Shown: positions 54,705-63,024 of the stretch, in pieces
How the letters are laid out: every line of letters starts with the position of its first letter
Position numbering within the stretch: position 1 is the stretch's first letter
Source of the DNA: Betaproteobacteria bacterium UKL13-2
GTDB taxonomy: Bacteria > Pseudomonadota > Gammaproteobacteria > Burkholderiales > Usitatibacteraceae
Assembly: GCA_001602455.1 (NCBI GenBank)
Contig: CP012157.1
Span: 553,733-617,732, forward strand
Direction: 5' to 3'
Length of the DNA: 64,000 bases
Made by a program: the position numbers and the translations under genes
Notes under the pieces: model-generated
What the model saw: the letters and a program-made list of their open reading frames with translations, nothing else
Databases searched by the model: none
Told to the model about the DNA's origin: nothing

Positions 54705-55772
54705 ATGAGTGCGCTCGAACATGGAGTTGTCGGTTTTATTACATTGCTCGTGATTGCCGCCGCATGGCTGTGGGTCGGGCGTCGCCAAGATCGATATAGA
54801 CGGTTGATCGCGGTGACGGCTCTGCTGACATTCGTCCTGATTGCGTTGGGCGCGTACGTGCGCCTGTCCGATGCAGGCCTCGGTTGTCCGGATTGGCCAG
54901 GCTGCTACGGAAATCTAACGCCACACCATTCGACACAAGAAATTCGCGCGGCCGAGGCAAGCGTGCCCGGCGGTCCGGTCACGATGGGCAAGGCTTGGAA
55001 GGAAATGGCGCATCGCTACCTCGCGATGATCGTCGGCGCGCTGATTGCAGCGATCATGTTCGCCGCGTGGCAGAACCGTAAGTCGTTTGACCAATCCCCG
55101 GCGCTTGCCACAGGTCTCGCGGGTGCGGTCATTTTCCAAGCGGCGCTTGGCGCTTGGACCGTGACAATGCTCTTGAAGCCGGCAATCGTCACATCTCACC
55201 TCGTGGGCGGAATTACGATTCTCGTGCTACTCGCGCTACTGCTCGCTAGGCAGCCGGGGAGCGGCAAACTCGGTGAACGTATAATAGCGAGTCCGCCGCT
55301 AAAAGCATTTGCGGCGGTTGCAACGTTGGTGTTGTTTGCACAGATTGTTCTTGGCGGCTGGACCAGCACCAACTATGCCGCGTTGGCCTGTGTGGACCTT
55401 CCGACCTGCAACGGCAAACTGGTCCCGGAGATGGATTTTGCCAACGCGTTTCATGTGATTCGTCCATTGGGCGTCGGCCCAGACGGCCAATTGTTGACGA
55501 TTGACGCGCTTCGGGCGATACACTGGATGCACCGGCTGGGGGCGCTTGTCGTGATTGTGGTCGTTGGAATGTTTGTGTGGCGACTGAACAGAATCAGCAG
55601 CGGTAAGAAGGTTGGAAAGATGTTGGGCGGTATGCTGCTATTGCAGGTGTTGCTTGGGCTGTCGAATGTATGGTTTAGCCTGCCTATTGCGGTGGCAGTT
55701 GGCCATAACGCCGTGGCAGCGTTGTTGATGGCATTGATGGTAATCGCCTTGTACCGAATGAATAAAAAATAA
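54705..55772 (+). CDS. ctaA: Haem A synthase (Cox15/CtaA)
   Basis: A 355-residue, eight-helix enzyme that oxidises haem O to haem A. 'LGAYVRLSDAGLGCPDWPGCYG' and 'EMAHRYLAMIVGALIA' carry conserved His and Cys residues; the second half has 'WTSTNYAALACVDLPTCNG' and 'HWMHRLGALVV'. ctaB follows by 18 bp, so haem A for the adjoining oxidase is made from one transcript. Confidence 0.95.
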   Translation: MSALEHGVVGFITLLVIAAAWLWVGRRQDRYRRLIAVTALLTFVLIALGAYVRLSDAGLGCPDWPGCYGNLTPHHSTQEIRAAEASVPGGPVTMGKAWKEMAHRYLAMIVGALIAAIMFAAWQNRKSFDQSPALATGLAGAVIFQAALGAWTVTMLLKPAIVTSHLVGGITILVLLALLLARQPGSGKLGERIIASPPLKAFAAVATLVLFAQIVLGGWTSTNYAALACVDLPTCNGKLVPEMDFANAFHVIRPLGVGPDGQLLTIDALRAIHWMHRLGALVVIVVVGMFVWRLNRISSGKKVGKMLGGMLLLQVLLGLSNVWFSLPIAVAVGHNAVAALLMALMVIALYRMNKK

Positions 55773-55790
55773 GAAACGATTGATTGAACC

Positions 55791-56702
55791 GTGTCCGAAC
55801 AACTCCTAACCTACCGCCAACCCAGCATACTCGCGCAATTTCTCGAGCTCACAAAGCCCCGCGTGAATGCACTAATTGTCTTTACGGCGATCATTGGCAT
55901 GATGCTGGCCTATCCTGTCGGCATCGCGTGGGACTTGCCGCTGATGCTTCTTGCCACCATAGGAATTTGGCTGATCGCGAGCGCTGCCGCCGCGATTAAT
56001 TGTTTAGTCGAGCAAGCCATTGATCGAAATATGGCGCGGACGCGGGCGCGCCCAACTGTTGCAGGAACGATCACTGTTCCTCAGGTGCTAGCGCTCGCCG
56101 GACTAATTGGTGGCATCGGGTTGGTCGTGCTGTATCGCTACGTTAATCCACTCACCATGTGGCTGACACTCGGCACATTTGTTGGCTACGCGGTGATCTA
56201 TACCGTGATTCTTAAGCCTGCGACGCCACAGAATATTGTTATCGGCGGTGCGTCTGGCGCGATGCCGCCAGTTCTCGGCTGGGCCGCGGTTGCGGGTGTG
56301 GTTGACCCGCAGGCGCTGCTGTTGTTTCTCATCATTTTTGCATGGACCCCCCCACACTTTTGGGCGCTCGCGCTGTATCGCAAAAAGGAGTACGCGAAAG
56401 CTGGTGTGCCGATGTTGCCCGTGACGCACGGCGACCAATTTACGAAGCTGCACACACTTCTTTATACATTCATGCTCGCAGCCGCAGCGCTTTTGCCGTT
56501 CGTCGTAGGAATGGCTAAATGGATTTACCTCGCCAGCGCGGTAATACTCAACGCAGTTTTCATCGGCTACGCGATCCAGTTGTATCGTCGTTACTCCGAT
56601 GCGCTTGCAAAACGCACGTTTAGTTACTCCATCTTGTATTTGGCGCTGTTGTTTGCCGCGCTCTTGGTTGACCACTACGCGCCCTTACTCGATCGGCTGT
56701 AG
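55791..56702 (+). CDS. ctaB: Protohaem IX farnesyltransferase (haem O synthase)
   Basis: A 303-residue UbiA-type prenyltransferase starting at GTG 55791. The polyprenyl-diphosphate-binding motif '[19 protein letters not shown]' and '[15 protein letters not shown]' are present. It converts haem B to haem O, the substrate of CtaA. Nine membrane helices are likely. Confidence 0.96.
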   Translation: MSEQLLTYRQPSILAQFLELTKPRVNALIVFTAIIGMMLAYPVGIAWDLPLMLLATIGIWLIASAAAAINCLVEQAIDRNMARTRARPTVAGTITVPQVLALAGLIGGIGLVVLYRYVNPLTMWLTLGTFVGYAVIYTVILKPATPQNIVIGGASGAMPPVLGWAAVAGVVDPQALLLFLIIFAWTPPHFWALALYRKKEYAKAGVPMLPVTHGDQFTKLHTLLYTFMLAAAALLPFVVGMAKWIYLASAVILNAVFIGYAIQLYRRYSDALAKRTFSYSILYLALLFAALLVDHYAPLLDRL

Positions 56703-56705
56703 GCG

Positions 56706-57284
56706 ATGTGGCGTTCTCTTTTCTCGGCACTGTTTGTTGCCCTCGTATGCGTCGGATGCACGCAAGCACCGGCCAGCTTCAATGCTGTCGATATCACCGG
56801 TGCACGAGGCTATGCAAATGATTTTCGACTGACCGACCACACTGGTGCCGTGCGAACGATGGCCGACTTTCGTGGCAAAGCGGTTGCCATTTTTTTTGGG
56901 TTTACATTCTGCCCAGACGTTTGCCCGACGACACTTTCAGAGATGCGCCAAGTGATGCAAATGCTTGGGCCGCAGAGCGACAAGCTGCAAGTGTTGTTTG
57001 TGACGGTAGATCCTAAGCGCGACAGCCAAGCCGTTTTGGCCAAGTATGTCTCGTCCTTCAATCCCACATTTATCGGGTTGTATGGTGACGAGCCGACGAC
57101 AGCGAAAGTGACCAAGGACTTTAAGATTACCGCCCGGATCGCGGAGGGTAAGACGCCAGAAACCTACACGGTGGATCATACCGCCGGTACGTTGATCTTC
57201 GATCCACAAGGTCGCTTGCGGTTGATGGTGCCGTACGGAATGGGTGCAGATAAAATTGCAGCCGATATCAAAAAACTAATTTGA
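56706..57284 (+). CDS. SCO1/SenC family copper chaperone lipoprotein
   Basis: A 192-residue protein with lipobox 'LVCVGCTQ' and a thioredoxin-fold domain having the copper-binding 'FTFCPDVCPTTLSEM' (CxxxC) and distal His in 'YTVDHTAGTLIFD'. SCO proteins metallate CuA of subunit II, encoded upstream in this cluster. It begins 3 bp after ctaB. Confidence 0.94.
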   Translation: MWRSLFSALFVALVCVGCTQAPASFNAVDITGARGYANDFRLTDHTGAVRTMADFRGKAVAIFFGFTFCPDVCPTTLSEMRQVMQMLGPQSDKLQVLFVTVDPKRDSQAVLAKYVSSFNPTFIGLYGDEPTTAKVTKDFKITARIAEGKTPETYTVDHTAGTLIFDPQGRLRLMVPYGMGADKIAADIKKLI

Positions 57285-57296
57285 GAAAGAATAGAG

Positions 57297-57644
57297 ATGA
57301 CCATTGAGCGACTCCATGTAGGCAAGCGCCTCTCTGAGGCAGCGATCCATGGCAACACCGTTTATTTGGCCGGGCAAGTCGCCGAAGACGCAACCCAAGA
57401 TATCGGCGGACAGACCCGCCAAGTGTTGGATGCGATTGACAGGTTGCTGGTCGAAGCCGGGAGCGACAAGACAAAGCTCCTTCAGGTCACAATTTTTATC
57501 GCCGACATGAAGGATTTTCCGGGGATGAATGCAGTGTGGGATGCGTGGGTAGTCACCGGCGCGACGCCGCCCCGCGCAACCGTTGAAGCAATGCTGGCGC
57601 GGCCTGAATTTAAAGTGGAAATACTCGTCGTCGCGGCGCGCTAG
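57297..57644 (+). CDS. RidA/YjgF family protein
   Basis: A 115-residue RidA-superfamily protein: 'GNTVYLAGQVAEDATQDIGGQT', 'FIADMKDFPGMNAVWDAWV' and 'PPRATVEAMLARPEFKVEI' with the conserved Arg that binds substrate carboxylates. RidA deaminates reactive enamine/imine intermediates; this subgroup's substrate is unknown. It starts 12 bp after the SCO gene. Its stop codon TAG coincides with the CTAG at the edge of the repeat array. Confidence 0.9.
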   Translation: MTIERLHVGKRLSEAAIHGNTVYLAGQVAEDATQDIGGQTRQVLDAIDRLLVEAGSDKTKLLQVTIFIADMKDFPGMNAVWDAWVVTGATPPRATVEAMLARPEFKVEILVVAAR

Positions 57645-57884
57645 CCTGAACATTGCATGGGGGCGCGTTCGAAAGCGGGTGAGTGGGCGAGCGATTTTTT
57701 GCCTGACCGACCACAGCATAGCGAGCTATGCTTCGGGAGGAAGGCGGAAAATCGCCGTCCAATCGCCCGAGAGCGAGCGTGCGGCCCGCATCCACAGCAA
57801 AAGAGAAATGAGTCAAATTGGTTTGCCAATCGCCCAGAGGCAACGTCCTTCTAAGCAACGGGCGACCCATGAAATATTCATGGC
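57641..57884 (+). repeat. MITE-like family A, full copy 2 (tandem)
   Basis: Runs from the CTAG at the RidA stop to CCCATGAAATATTCA. Inverted ends; interior palindrome AGCATAGC-GA-GCTATGCT flanked by complementary GCGATTTTTTGCCT and AGGCGGAAAATCGC, so the strand can fold into a long hairpin. Only a handful of bases differ from copy 3. Confidence 0.88.
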
Positions 57885-57886
57885 CA

Positions 57887-58129
57887 GCCTGAACATTTCA
57901 TGGGGGCGCGTTCGAAAGCGGGTGAGTGGGCGAGCGATTTTTTGCCTGACCGACCACAGCATAGCGAGCTATGCTTCGGGAGGAAGGCGGAAAATCGCCG
58001 TCCAATCACCCGAGAGCGAGCGTGCAGCCCGCATCCACAGCAAAAGAGAAATGAGTCAAATTGGTTTGCCAATCGCCCAGAGGCAACGTCCTTCTAAGCA
58101 ACGGGCGACCCATGAAATATTCAGGCTAG
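57887..58129 (+). repeat. MITE-like family A, full copy 3 (tandem)
   Basis: Second unit of a head-to-tail pair, period 243 bp, ending TTCAGGCTAG. Near identity to copy 2 indicates a recent duplication. The 558-bp gap 57645-58202 is occupied by the two copies and a terminator; the several short frames in it are translations of the repeat. Confidence 0.88.
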
Positions 58130-58140
58130 GACGCTACCCG

Positions 58141-58181
58141 CCGCAATAAAAAGGGTGCCTCTGGCACCCTTTTTATTGCGG
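58141..58181. terminator. Bidirectional terminator between the repeat array and rpoH
   Basis: A perfect 19-bp stem around a TCT loop, with A and T tracts, 21 bp from the rpoH stop. It serves rpoH on the minus strand and could stop transcription from the oxidase cluster on the plus strand. Confidence 0.9.
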
Positions 58182-58202
58182 GAACTTCGGAAATCATCCA
58201 TC

Positions 58203-59063
58203 CTATGCGGCGGCGTAGTCCTGCAATTGCAGCTTCATCTTTTGCATCGCTTTTACTTCAATCTGGCGGATGCGCTCTGCGGATACGCCATATTCGGCGG
58301 CGAGTTCATGCAGCGTCTTTTCTTCACCGTCATTGAGCCAGCGGGTTTGGATGATGCGGCGGCTCCGTTCGTCAAGACTGGCAAGTGCGGCCTCCATTCC
58401 TTCAACCGCCGCGACTTCTTTTTGCATCGCGCCTAGACGGTCGGCAGGGTCAACTGAATTATCCGACAGGTAGGCGATCGGGCTGACCCAGTTTTCGTCG
58501 TCGCCATCGTTCGGTTCCAGCGAAATCTCTTGCCCCGTTAGACGCTTTTCCATCTCGCTGACGTCGGTTTCCTTGACGTTGAGTTGGCGTGCCACCTCTT
58601 TCACCTCGGTTGGCGAAAGCGTCCCAAAATTAGGTTTCATCGAACGAAGATTGAAGAACAACTTCCGCTGCGCTTTGGTGGTGGCGACTTTGACAATGCG
58701 CCAGTTTTTTAAGATGTACTCGTGCATCTCAGCTTTGATCCAATGTACGGCAAAGGACACCAACCGGACACCGCGGTCGTGGTCAAAGCGCTTCACCGCC
58801 TTCATGAGGCCGATATTGCCTTCTTGGATCAGGTCGGATTGCTGAAGTCCATAACCAGCGTAATTCCGCGCGATCGATACCACGAGCCGAAGGTGCGACA
58901 TCACCAGCTCAGACGCGGCGGCCAGATCGCCACGCTCTTTAAGCGCAACGGCCAACGCGTGTTCACGCTCGGGCGTGAGCATCGGAATGCGGTTGACGCT
59001 TGAAATGTAGCTTTCAAGACTTGCGACCGAAAGCACGGGAACACTGATATTTGCGGTAGACAT
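58203..59063 (-). CDS. rpoH: RNA polymerase heat-shock sigma factor sigma-32
   Basis: A 286-residue sigma factor. Region 2 'SDLIQEGNIGLMKAVKRFDHDRGVRLVSFAVHWIKAEMHEYIL' (in part) is followed by the RpoH box region 'QRKLFFNLRSMK', which distinguishes RpoH from other group 3 sigmas. Region 4 ends 'ELAAEYGVSAERIRQIEVKAMQKMK'. An AAAGGGAG ribosome-binding site precedes the ATG. A perfect CIRCE operator lies about 62 bp upstream, so transcription should be repressed by HrcA in unstressed cells. Confidence 0.97.
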   Translation of the reverse strand: MSTANISVPVLSVASLESYISSVNRIPMLTPEREHALAVALKERGDLAAASELVMSHLRLVVSIARNYAGYGLQQSDLIQEGNIGLMKAVKRFDHDRGVRLVSFAVHWIKAEMHEYILKNWRIVKVATTKAQRKLFFNLRSMKPNFGTLSPTEVKEVARQLNVKETDVSEMEKRLTGQEISLEPNDGDDENWVSPIAYLSDNSVDPADRLGAMQKEVAAVEGMEAALASLDERSRRIIQTRWLNDGEEKTLHELAAEYGVSAERIRQIEVKAMQKMKLQLQDYAAA

Positions 59064-59124
59064 AAATGACTCCCTTTCGAAATTGCAGCACTAGGCAGCG
59101 GTGATGCCACGCTAGGTGCGTATT

Positions 59125-59151
59125 TTAGCACTCGCGCATTAAGAGTGCTAA
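59125..59151 (-). promoter_or_regulatory. CIRCE operator (HrcA site) upstream of rpoH
   Basis: TTAGCACTC-N9-GAGTGCTAA, a perfect match to the CIRCE consensus. A TAAAAT -10-like box overlaps its rpoH-proximal end (59122-59127 on the minus strand). HrcA binding here would block rpoH transcription. The 263-bp gap 59064-59326 holds this site and no gene. Confidence 0.92.
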
Positions 59152-59326
59152 CTCGACGGGAAGTTCAATTGTGAATCGGCGTCCGGAATAGTGAGGCGAA
59201 AAAAGTGAGCGCATGCTATCGTGAAGCGCCAATAAATAAGACATGTACGCTCAATTACACATTGCTGAACGGTATCCTATCCTGAGCCGCGTCGTCATTC
59301 ATTGGTACGGTTATGCGTCGTCGTGG

Positions 59327-60685
59327 CTATTGAATCGCAGACACTTTTGCCGGCGTTGCATTGCCACCCTTCAGCAGGGCGGTTTCCGCCGCGAGCAATG
59401 TGCGGTCATTGCTGCTGTTCTGTAGGTCGGCGAGCGTCAAGGGAACCTCAATATCCGGCTTGACGCCTTTGCGTTCGATACTGCCGCGCTTGGTGAGAAA
59501 AATCTGCATTCGAGAAACCGCAAACTCGCCGCCGCCGGGCAATGACGTAAATCCAAATAAGCCAGTGACGCAGCCACAAGACGGCCGGCCGACCACAATT
59601 GCTCGGACGTAATCTTGCAATGATGCCGCGATCATCTCAGCCGCGCTGGCGGTGTTTTCATCGACCAAGACGGCCAACGGCCCGGCGTATTCGCGTTCAA
59701 ACAAACGTCCCGTCGCGAGGGGGGAGCTGGTGTCGGTATTGCCGAATGACAGCACGGAGAGTAGGGGATTCATCGGTCGCATCTTAACCCTGGCGATCTC
59801 TTCCGTGGAATCCAAGAACGGGTCGACGACACCCAGCACGCCAGCAACCGCACCGCCTGGATTGCCGCGTAGGTCGATGATGATTCCTGCCGCGTCTTTC
59901 TGATCGATGATGGTCTGCCTGAAACTCAGGATTGGGGCAAATCCTACTTGATTCATTCGGATGAGCGCGACATTTGACGGCAGTCGCTCAACTCGCACTT
60001 TGGTGGGCGGCTCAACGGACTTGGTGTCTGATACGACCTTGATGGTCTTGGGCGCATCCTGTTCGTTGCGTACCATGATCGTGACTTCGGTACCTACCGG
60101 CGGTCGGGTCAGGCGCGAAACGAGACGTGAGAAGTAGGCGGGATGCGCGTTTGGCGGTGTCTTGGCAAGCGCATCGGCATAGATTATTGACGCCGCCTTT
60201 GCGTCAATGGATTCGATCACCATGCCGCGCTTGAGTCCCGCGCGTTCTGCCGGGCCGTCTTTCCGAATACCACTGACAACGAGCTCCTTGCCAATAAAAC
60301 GCATGGACATGCCGACTCCGGTAACGCTATCGCTTAGCCGATCGTAAGTTTCGACCGGGGCCCGAACATAGACATGCGAATCGCCGACCTCAGCGGCGAA
60401 CTTGGACATGACGGCATAGTACGCGTCCGGCGTCGCAGCGGATTCAATTTGCGGCAGGTACTGCGCACGCACCGCTGGCCAATCTAGACCGCGAATGCTG
60501 GGGTCGTAGAAATTGTCATTAATCGCATTCCAGAATTTGTCGAAGCCCGCACGGCGCTCTTCAATGGGAATCGCAGCGGCTTGAGTCTCCACTGTTGGCA
60601 GTTTGGTGGATGTGGCACAGCCGGCCAGCACAGATACGGCGATGACGAGGAAGGCGTAGCGGATTGAGTGTTGAGGTCTATTCAT
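59327..60685 (-). CDS. S41 family carboxy-terminal processing peptidase-like lipoprotein
   Basis: A 452-residue protein with lipobox 'VLAGCATS', a PDZ domain ('KDGPAERAGLKRGMVIESID') and the S41 protease core. The nucleophile Ser is in 'VDENTASAAEMIAASLQD'; the following 'VVGRPSCGCVTGLFG' takes the place of the GxxTFGKG Lys motif of classical Ctp proteases, so it belongs to the divergent S41 subgroup and its catalytic base is uncertain. Likely membrane-attached in the periplasm. Downstream of PepSY on the same strand with a 143-bp gap. Confidence 0.88.
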   Translation of the reverse strand: MNRPQHSIRYAFLVIAVSVLAGCATSTKLPTVETQAAAIPIEERRAGFDKFWNAINDNFYDPSIRGLDWPAVRAQYLPQIESAATPDAYYAVMSKFAAEVGDSHVYVRAPVETYDRLSDSVTGVGMSMRFIGKELVVSGIRKDGPAERAGLKRGMVIESIDAKAASIIYADALAKTPPNAHPAYFSRLVSRLTRPPVGTEVTIMVRNEQDAPKTIKVVSDTKSVEPPTKVRVERLPSNVALIRMNQVGFAPILSFRQTIIDQKDAAGIIIDLRGNPGGAVAGVLGVVDPFLDSTEEIARVKMRPMNPLLSVLSFGNTDTSSPLATGRLFEREYAGPLAVLVDENTASAAEMIAASLQDYVRAIVVGRPSCGCVTGLFGFTSLPGGGEFAVSRMQIFLTKRGSIERKGVKPDIEVPLTLADLQNSSNDRTLLAAETALLKGGNATPAKVSAIQ

Positions 60686-60828
60686 TAGTGGACAGCAGTT
60701 GATTGAGCGGATTTTCGCAATGTTAGACCGACGGGAATACTCCTAAAGTGCCGCGCGACGAAAGCCCGCAAATTGCTGACGAAACTTGGGAGCGGGCGCG
60801 ATCTCCCGAAACGACGGACCGTCATGAC

Positions 60829-61962
60829 CTACCGGGATCGCCGACGTTTCCACCAAAGCAGTATGCCGCTGATGCCATACCAGACGAGCACCAAACCAAT
60901 GAACCCGGTGAAAACCAAATTCGCGGTGCCGAATAAGCGACCGCTGTGGTACGGGTAGCCCCATCCTTGTACGCGTGTTCCAAGGTCACCCTCGTTCCAC
61001 TTCGTTTTCTTCAGCACTTCGGCCGTCTTTGGGTTCATCCAAATGTAGGTCTGACCGTTGGGATGTGGGTCACCTTCGAGATGCTTGCGCACGCGCAGGC
61101 TTGACTGTTCATCCTTTGGGTAGGTGATGTCAACCAATCTCCCACCAGGGACTGCCACGTTGGCATGTGCCAATATCGTATCCAGTGGCGCATCTGGCAG
61201 GAGTTTTCTCGCTGGGTCCTTCGGCAGCACGGGTGGCTTATTAGGGGTTTGACCCGCCATCGCCGTGACCCACGTTGCGATCGGTTTCCAAACAAGGTAC
61301 GTCCCAGTGAACACGCTTACCAGAACAAACAAGCCGAACACAGCGCCCGCGACCCGATGCCCATCGAACAGTAGCGCCGTTACGTTTCCTTTGAAATTAA
61401 CGCGAAAAGCAAATCGCCATTTGCGTGGCCACCATAAAAACAGGCCAGTAATCAGCATGATGATGAATGCAGTACCCGCTACCGTCAGAATGACCTCGCC
61501 TACGTCATGCAAAAACAAATCGGAGTGCAATTCGAAGATGAAGTTATAGAACCCTTCGTCTTTCGCACGCGCGCCAACCAGCGCGGCCGTGGCGGGATCA
61601 AAATAGGCGCTACCGTCCCATATCTTAGTTTTGACATACGCTTCGACAGTGCCACCAGATTCTGCTGGAAAGCGCAGGCGGACCTGTGTATCTGGGCCGT
61701 ATGTGGTTCTGACTGCATCAACAAACGCTTGGTAAGGAACCTGTTGCGGCCCTCCCACGAATAAGGACGCATTTACGATGCGGTCGAGTGGCTTGCCAAG
61801 CGTGAGCAACACGCCTGTCACTGCGCTAACCATGATGACAATGCCGATCGATAGGGCAAGCCAGCGGTGTACCTTCAGCAGCAACGGTTTTAAAGTGACC
61901 GCGCCAACGAAGGTCTTGTTGGTGGATGCTGTGCGCTCTGTAGATAACTCAGTCGATGACAT
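60829..61962 (-). CDS. PepSY-associated transmembrane protein (iron-uptake type)
   Basis: A 377-residue membrane protein from ATG 61962; the longer frame to 62208 runs through the GntR gene and is rejected. Four transmembrane helices, beginning 'LKVHRWLALSIGIVIMVSAVTGVLL' (in part), flank periplasmic PepSY-like regions. 'ELHSDLFLHDVGEVILTVAGTAFIIMLITGLFLWWPR' (in part) is typical. Such proteins accompany TonB-dependent siderophore receptors and are proposed to help ferric reduction at the inner membrane. The GntR gene is 19 bp upstream and the receptor is next. Confidence 0.87.
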   Translation of the reverse strand: MSSTELSTERTASTNKTFVGAVTLKPLLLKVHRWLALSIGIVIMVSAVTGVLLTLGKPLDRIVNASLFVGGPQQVPYQAFVDAVRTTYGPDTQVRLRFPAESGGTVEAYVKTKIWDGSAYFDPATAALVGARAKDEGFYNFIFELHSDLFLHDVGEVILTVAGTAFIIMLITGLFLWWPRKWRFAFRVNFKGNVTALLFDGHRVAGAVFGLFVLVSVFTGTYLVWKPIATWVTAMAGQTPNKPPVLPKDPARKLLPDAPLDTILAHANVAVPGGRLVDITYPKDEQSSLRVRKHLEGDPHPNGQTYIWMNPKTAEVLKKTKWNEGDLGTRVQGWGYPYHSGRLFGTANLVFTGFIGLVLVWYGISGILLWWKRRRSR

Positions 61963-61981
61963 GTGGGTTGTGAGCGAGGGA

Positions 61982-62893
61982 TTACCGTGTAGCTGAAACG
62001 GTGAGGTGCCGGAAGAGTAGTGCAAAAGCCCAGTCGATATCGTTCTCCAAGACGGCATCAATGATGGCGATGTGGTCGCGGCAGGAATCTGCCAAGTCCT
62101 TCGGTCGGTTGACAAAGCGTGCGTATTCTTCAAAACGCCGCAACTGGTTTTGTTGCCAAACAGCTTGTTCAATGAATCGATTGCCTGAGCAGCGTGCAAG
62201 CAACTCATGAAAACTTGCGTTCATGTGGAAGAAGTCTGTCGGGTCGAAATGATCTTTCGACTGCGAAAGCCTGTTGATAAACGATACGTGTTGTAGTTTG
62301 GCCGCTGAAAGGTCCGCCAAATTTGGCTTGAAAGTCGGCTGGCGCAGTCCACCGCACTCAACGAGTTTACGAAACTGGTAGCTGTCCTCAATCGCTGCAT
62401 CGGTATCGAGCGCAGGCGGGAATGTCCAGCCATGCCCCTTGCGGCGCTCAATCAGCCCCTCGCGCACGAGACGAAGCAGCACTCGCCGCAGCACAGCATT
62501 GGATGCGCCGTATCTGGCAAGCAGTGCTGCTTCGGACAAGGATTGTGGAAGTTGGTCACGCGCCCGATCAGACAAAATACTGCGGTATAACTCATCTTCA
62601 CCGGCTGAGGAAACTGGGAGTGCGGCAAATTTTTCTTTGGAAGAAGGTGCGGCGACAAATGTGCCGGCGTTAGCGCGAACCTCGACAAATCCCTTGTCTT
62701 CCAAAAGACGTAGGGCCACTCGAACGGGCGTCCTAGAGACGCCGTATTCTTTAGATAGTTTTTCTTCAGTGAGGTGGTCACCAGGCGCAACCGCCCCATT
62801 TCGAATCATTTCGATAATGCGATTGGCAATCTCAATTTGCAGCGGGCTGGCGACGATTGTCTCTGTTTTCCGTGCGCGCGATGTCATTTGCAT
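61982..62893 (-). CDS. GntR family regulator with two winged-helix domains
   Basis: A 303-residue regulator. Residues about 20-80 form a canonical GntR winged helix ('NGAVAPGDHLTEEKLSKEYGVSRTPVRVALRLLEDKGFV', in part). A second winged-helix-like block at about 108-155 ('SLSEAALLARYGASNAVLRRVLLRLVREGLIERRKG') follows, then a FadR/FCD-like C-terminal domain with His/Asp residues ('DPTDFFHMNASFHELLARCSG'). It probably forms an operon with PepSY and may respond to a carboxylate ligand. The duplicated DNA-binding part is unusual. Confidence 0.88.
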   Translation of the reverse strand: MQMTSRARKTETIVASPLQIEIANRIIEMIRNGAVAPGDHLTEEKLSKEYGVSRTPVRVALRLLEDKGFVEVRANAGTFVAAPSSKEKFAALPVSSAGEDELYRSILSDRARDQLPQSLSEAALLARYGASNAVLRRVLLRLVREGLIERRKGHGWTFPPALDTDAAIEDSYQFRKLVECGGLRQPTFKPNLADLSAAKLQHVSFINRLSQSKDHFDPTDFFHMNASFHELLARCSGNRFIEQAVWQQNQLRRFEEYARFVNRPKDLADSCRDHIAIIDAVLENDIDWAFALLFRHLTVSATR

Positions 62894-63024
62894 TCACTGT
62901 TTCGGGACGAGGAGCGCAAATCGTCAGCCGCAAGCAGAACCCGATCGAGCCGTACTCTTGTCCGACTCGGCCGGGTTTCAGCCATGAAAAACGATGTGGA
63001 GGGCGGCTCGTGGAACAAAAAGGA

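Noticed and set aside
57276-57719. Minus-strand 147-codon frame opposite the RidA gene
   Set aside because: Antisense of RidA continued into the repeat; its N-terminal part is just the repeat translated, as also occurs at 53164.
57641-58129. Possible CRISPR array from tandem repeats
   Set aside because: Only two units of about 243 bp without spacers and with inverted ends; no cas genes.
61963-62208. N-terminal extension of the PepSY protein to 62208
   Set aside because: It overlaps the GntR coding sequence in another frame and is polar and non-conserved; ATG 61962 directly precedes the conserved part.
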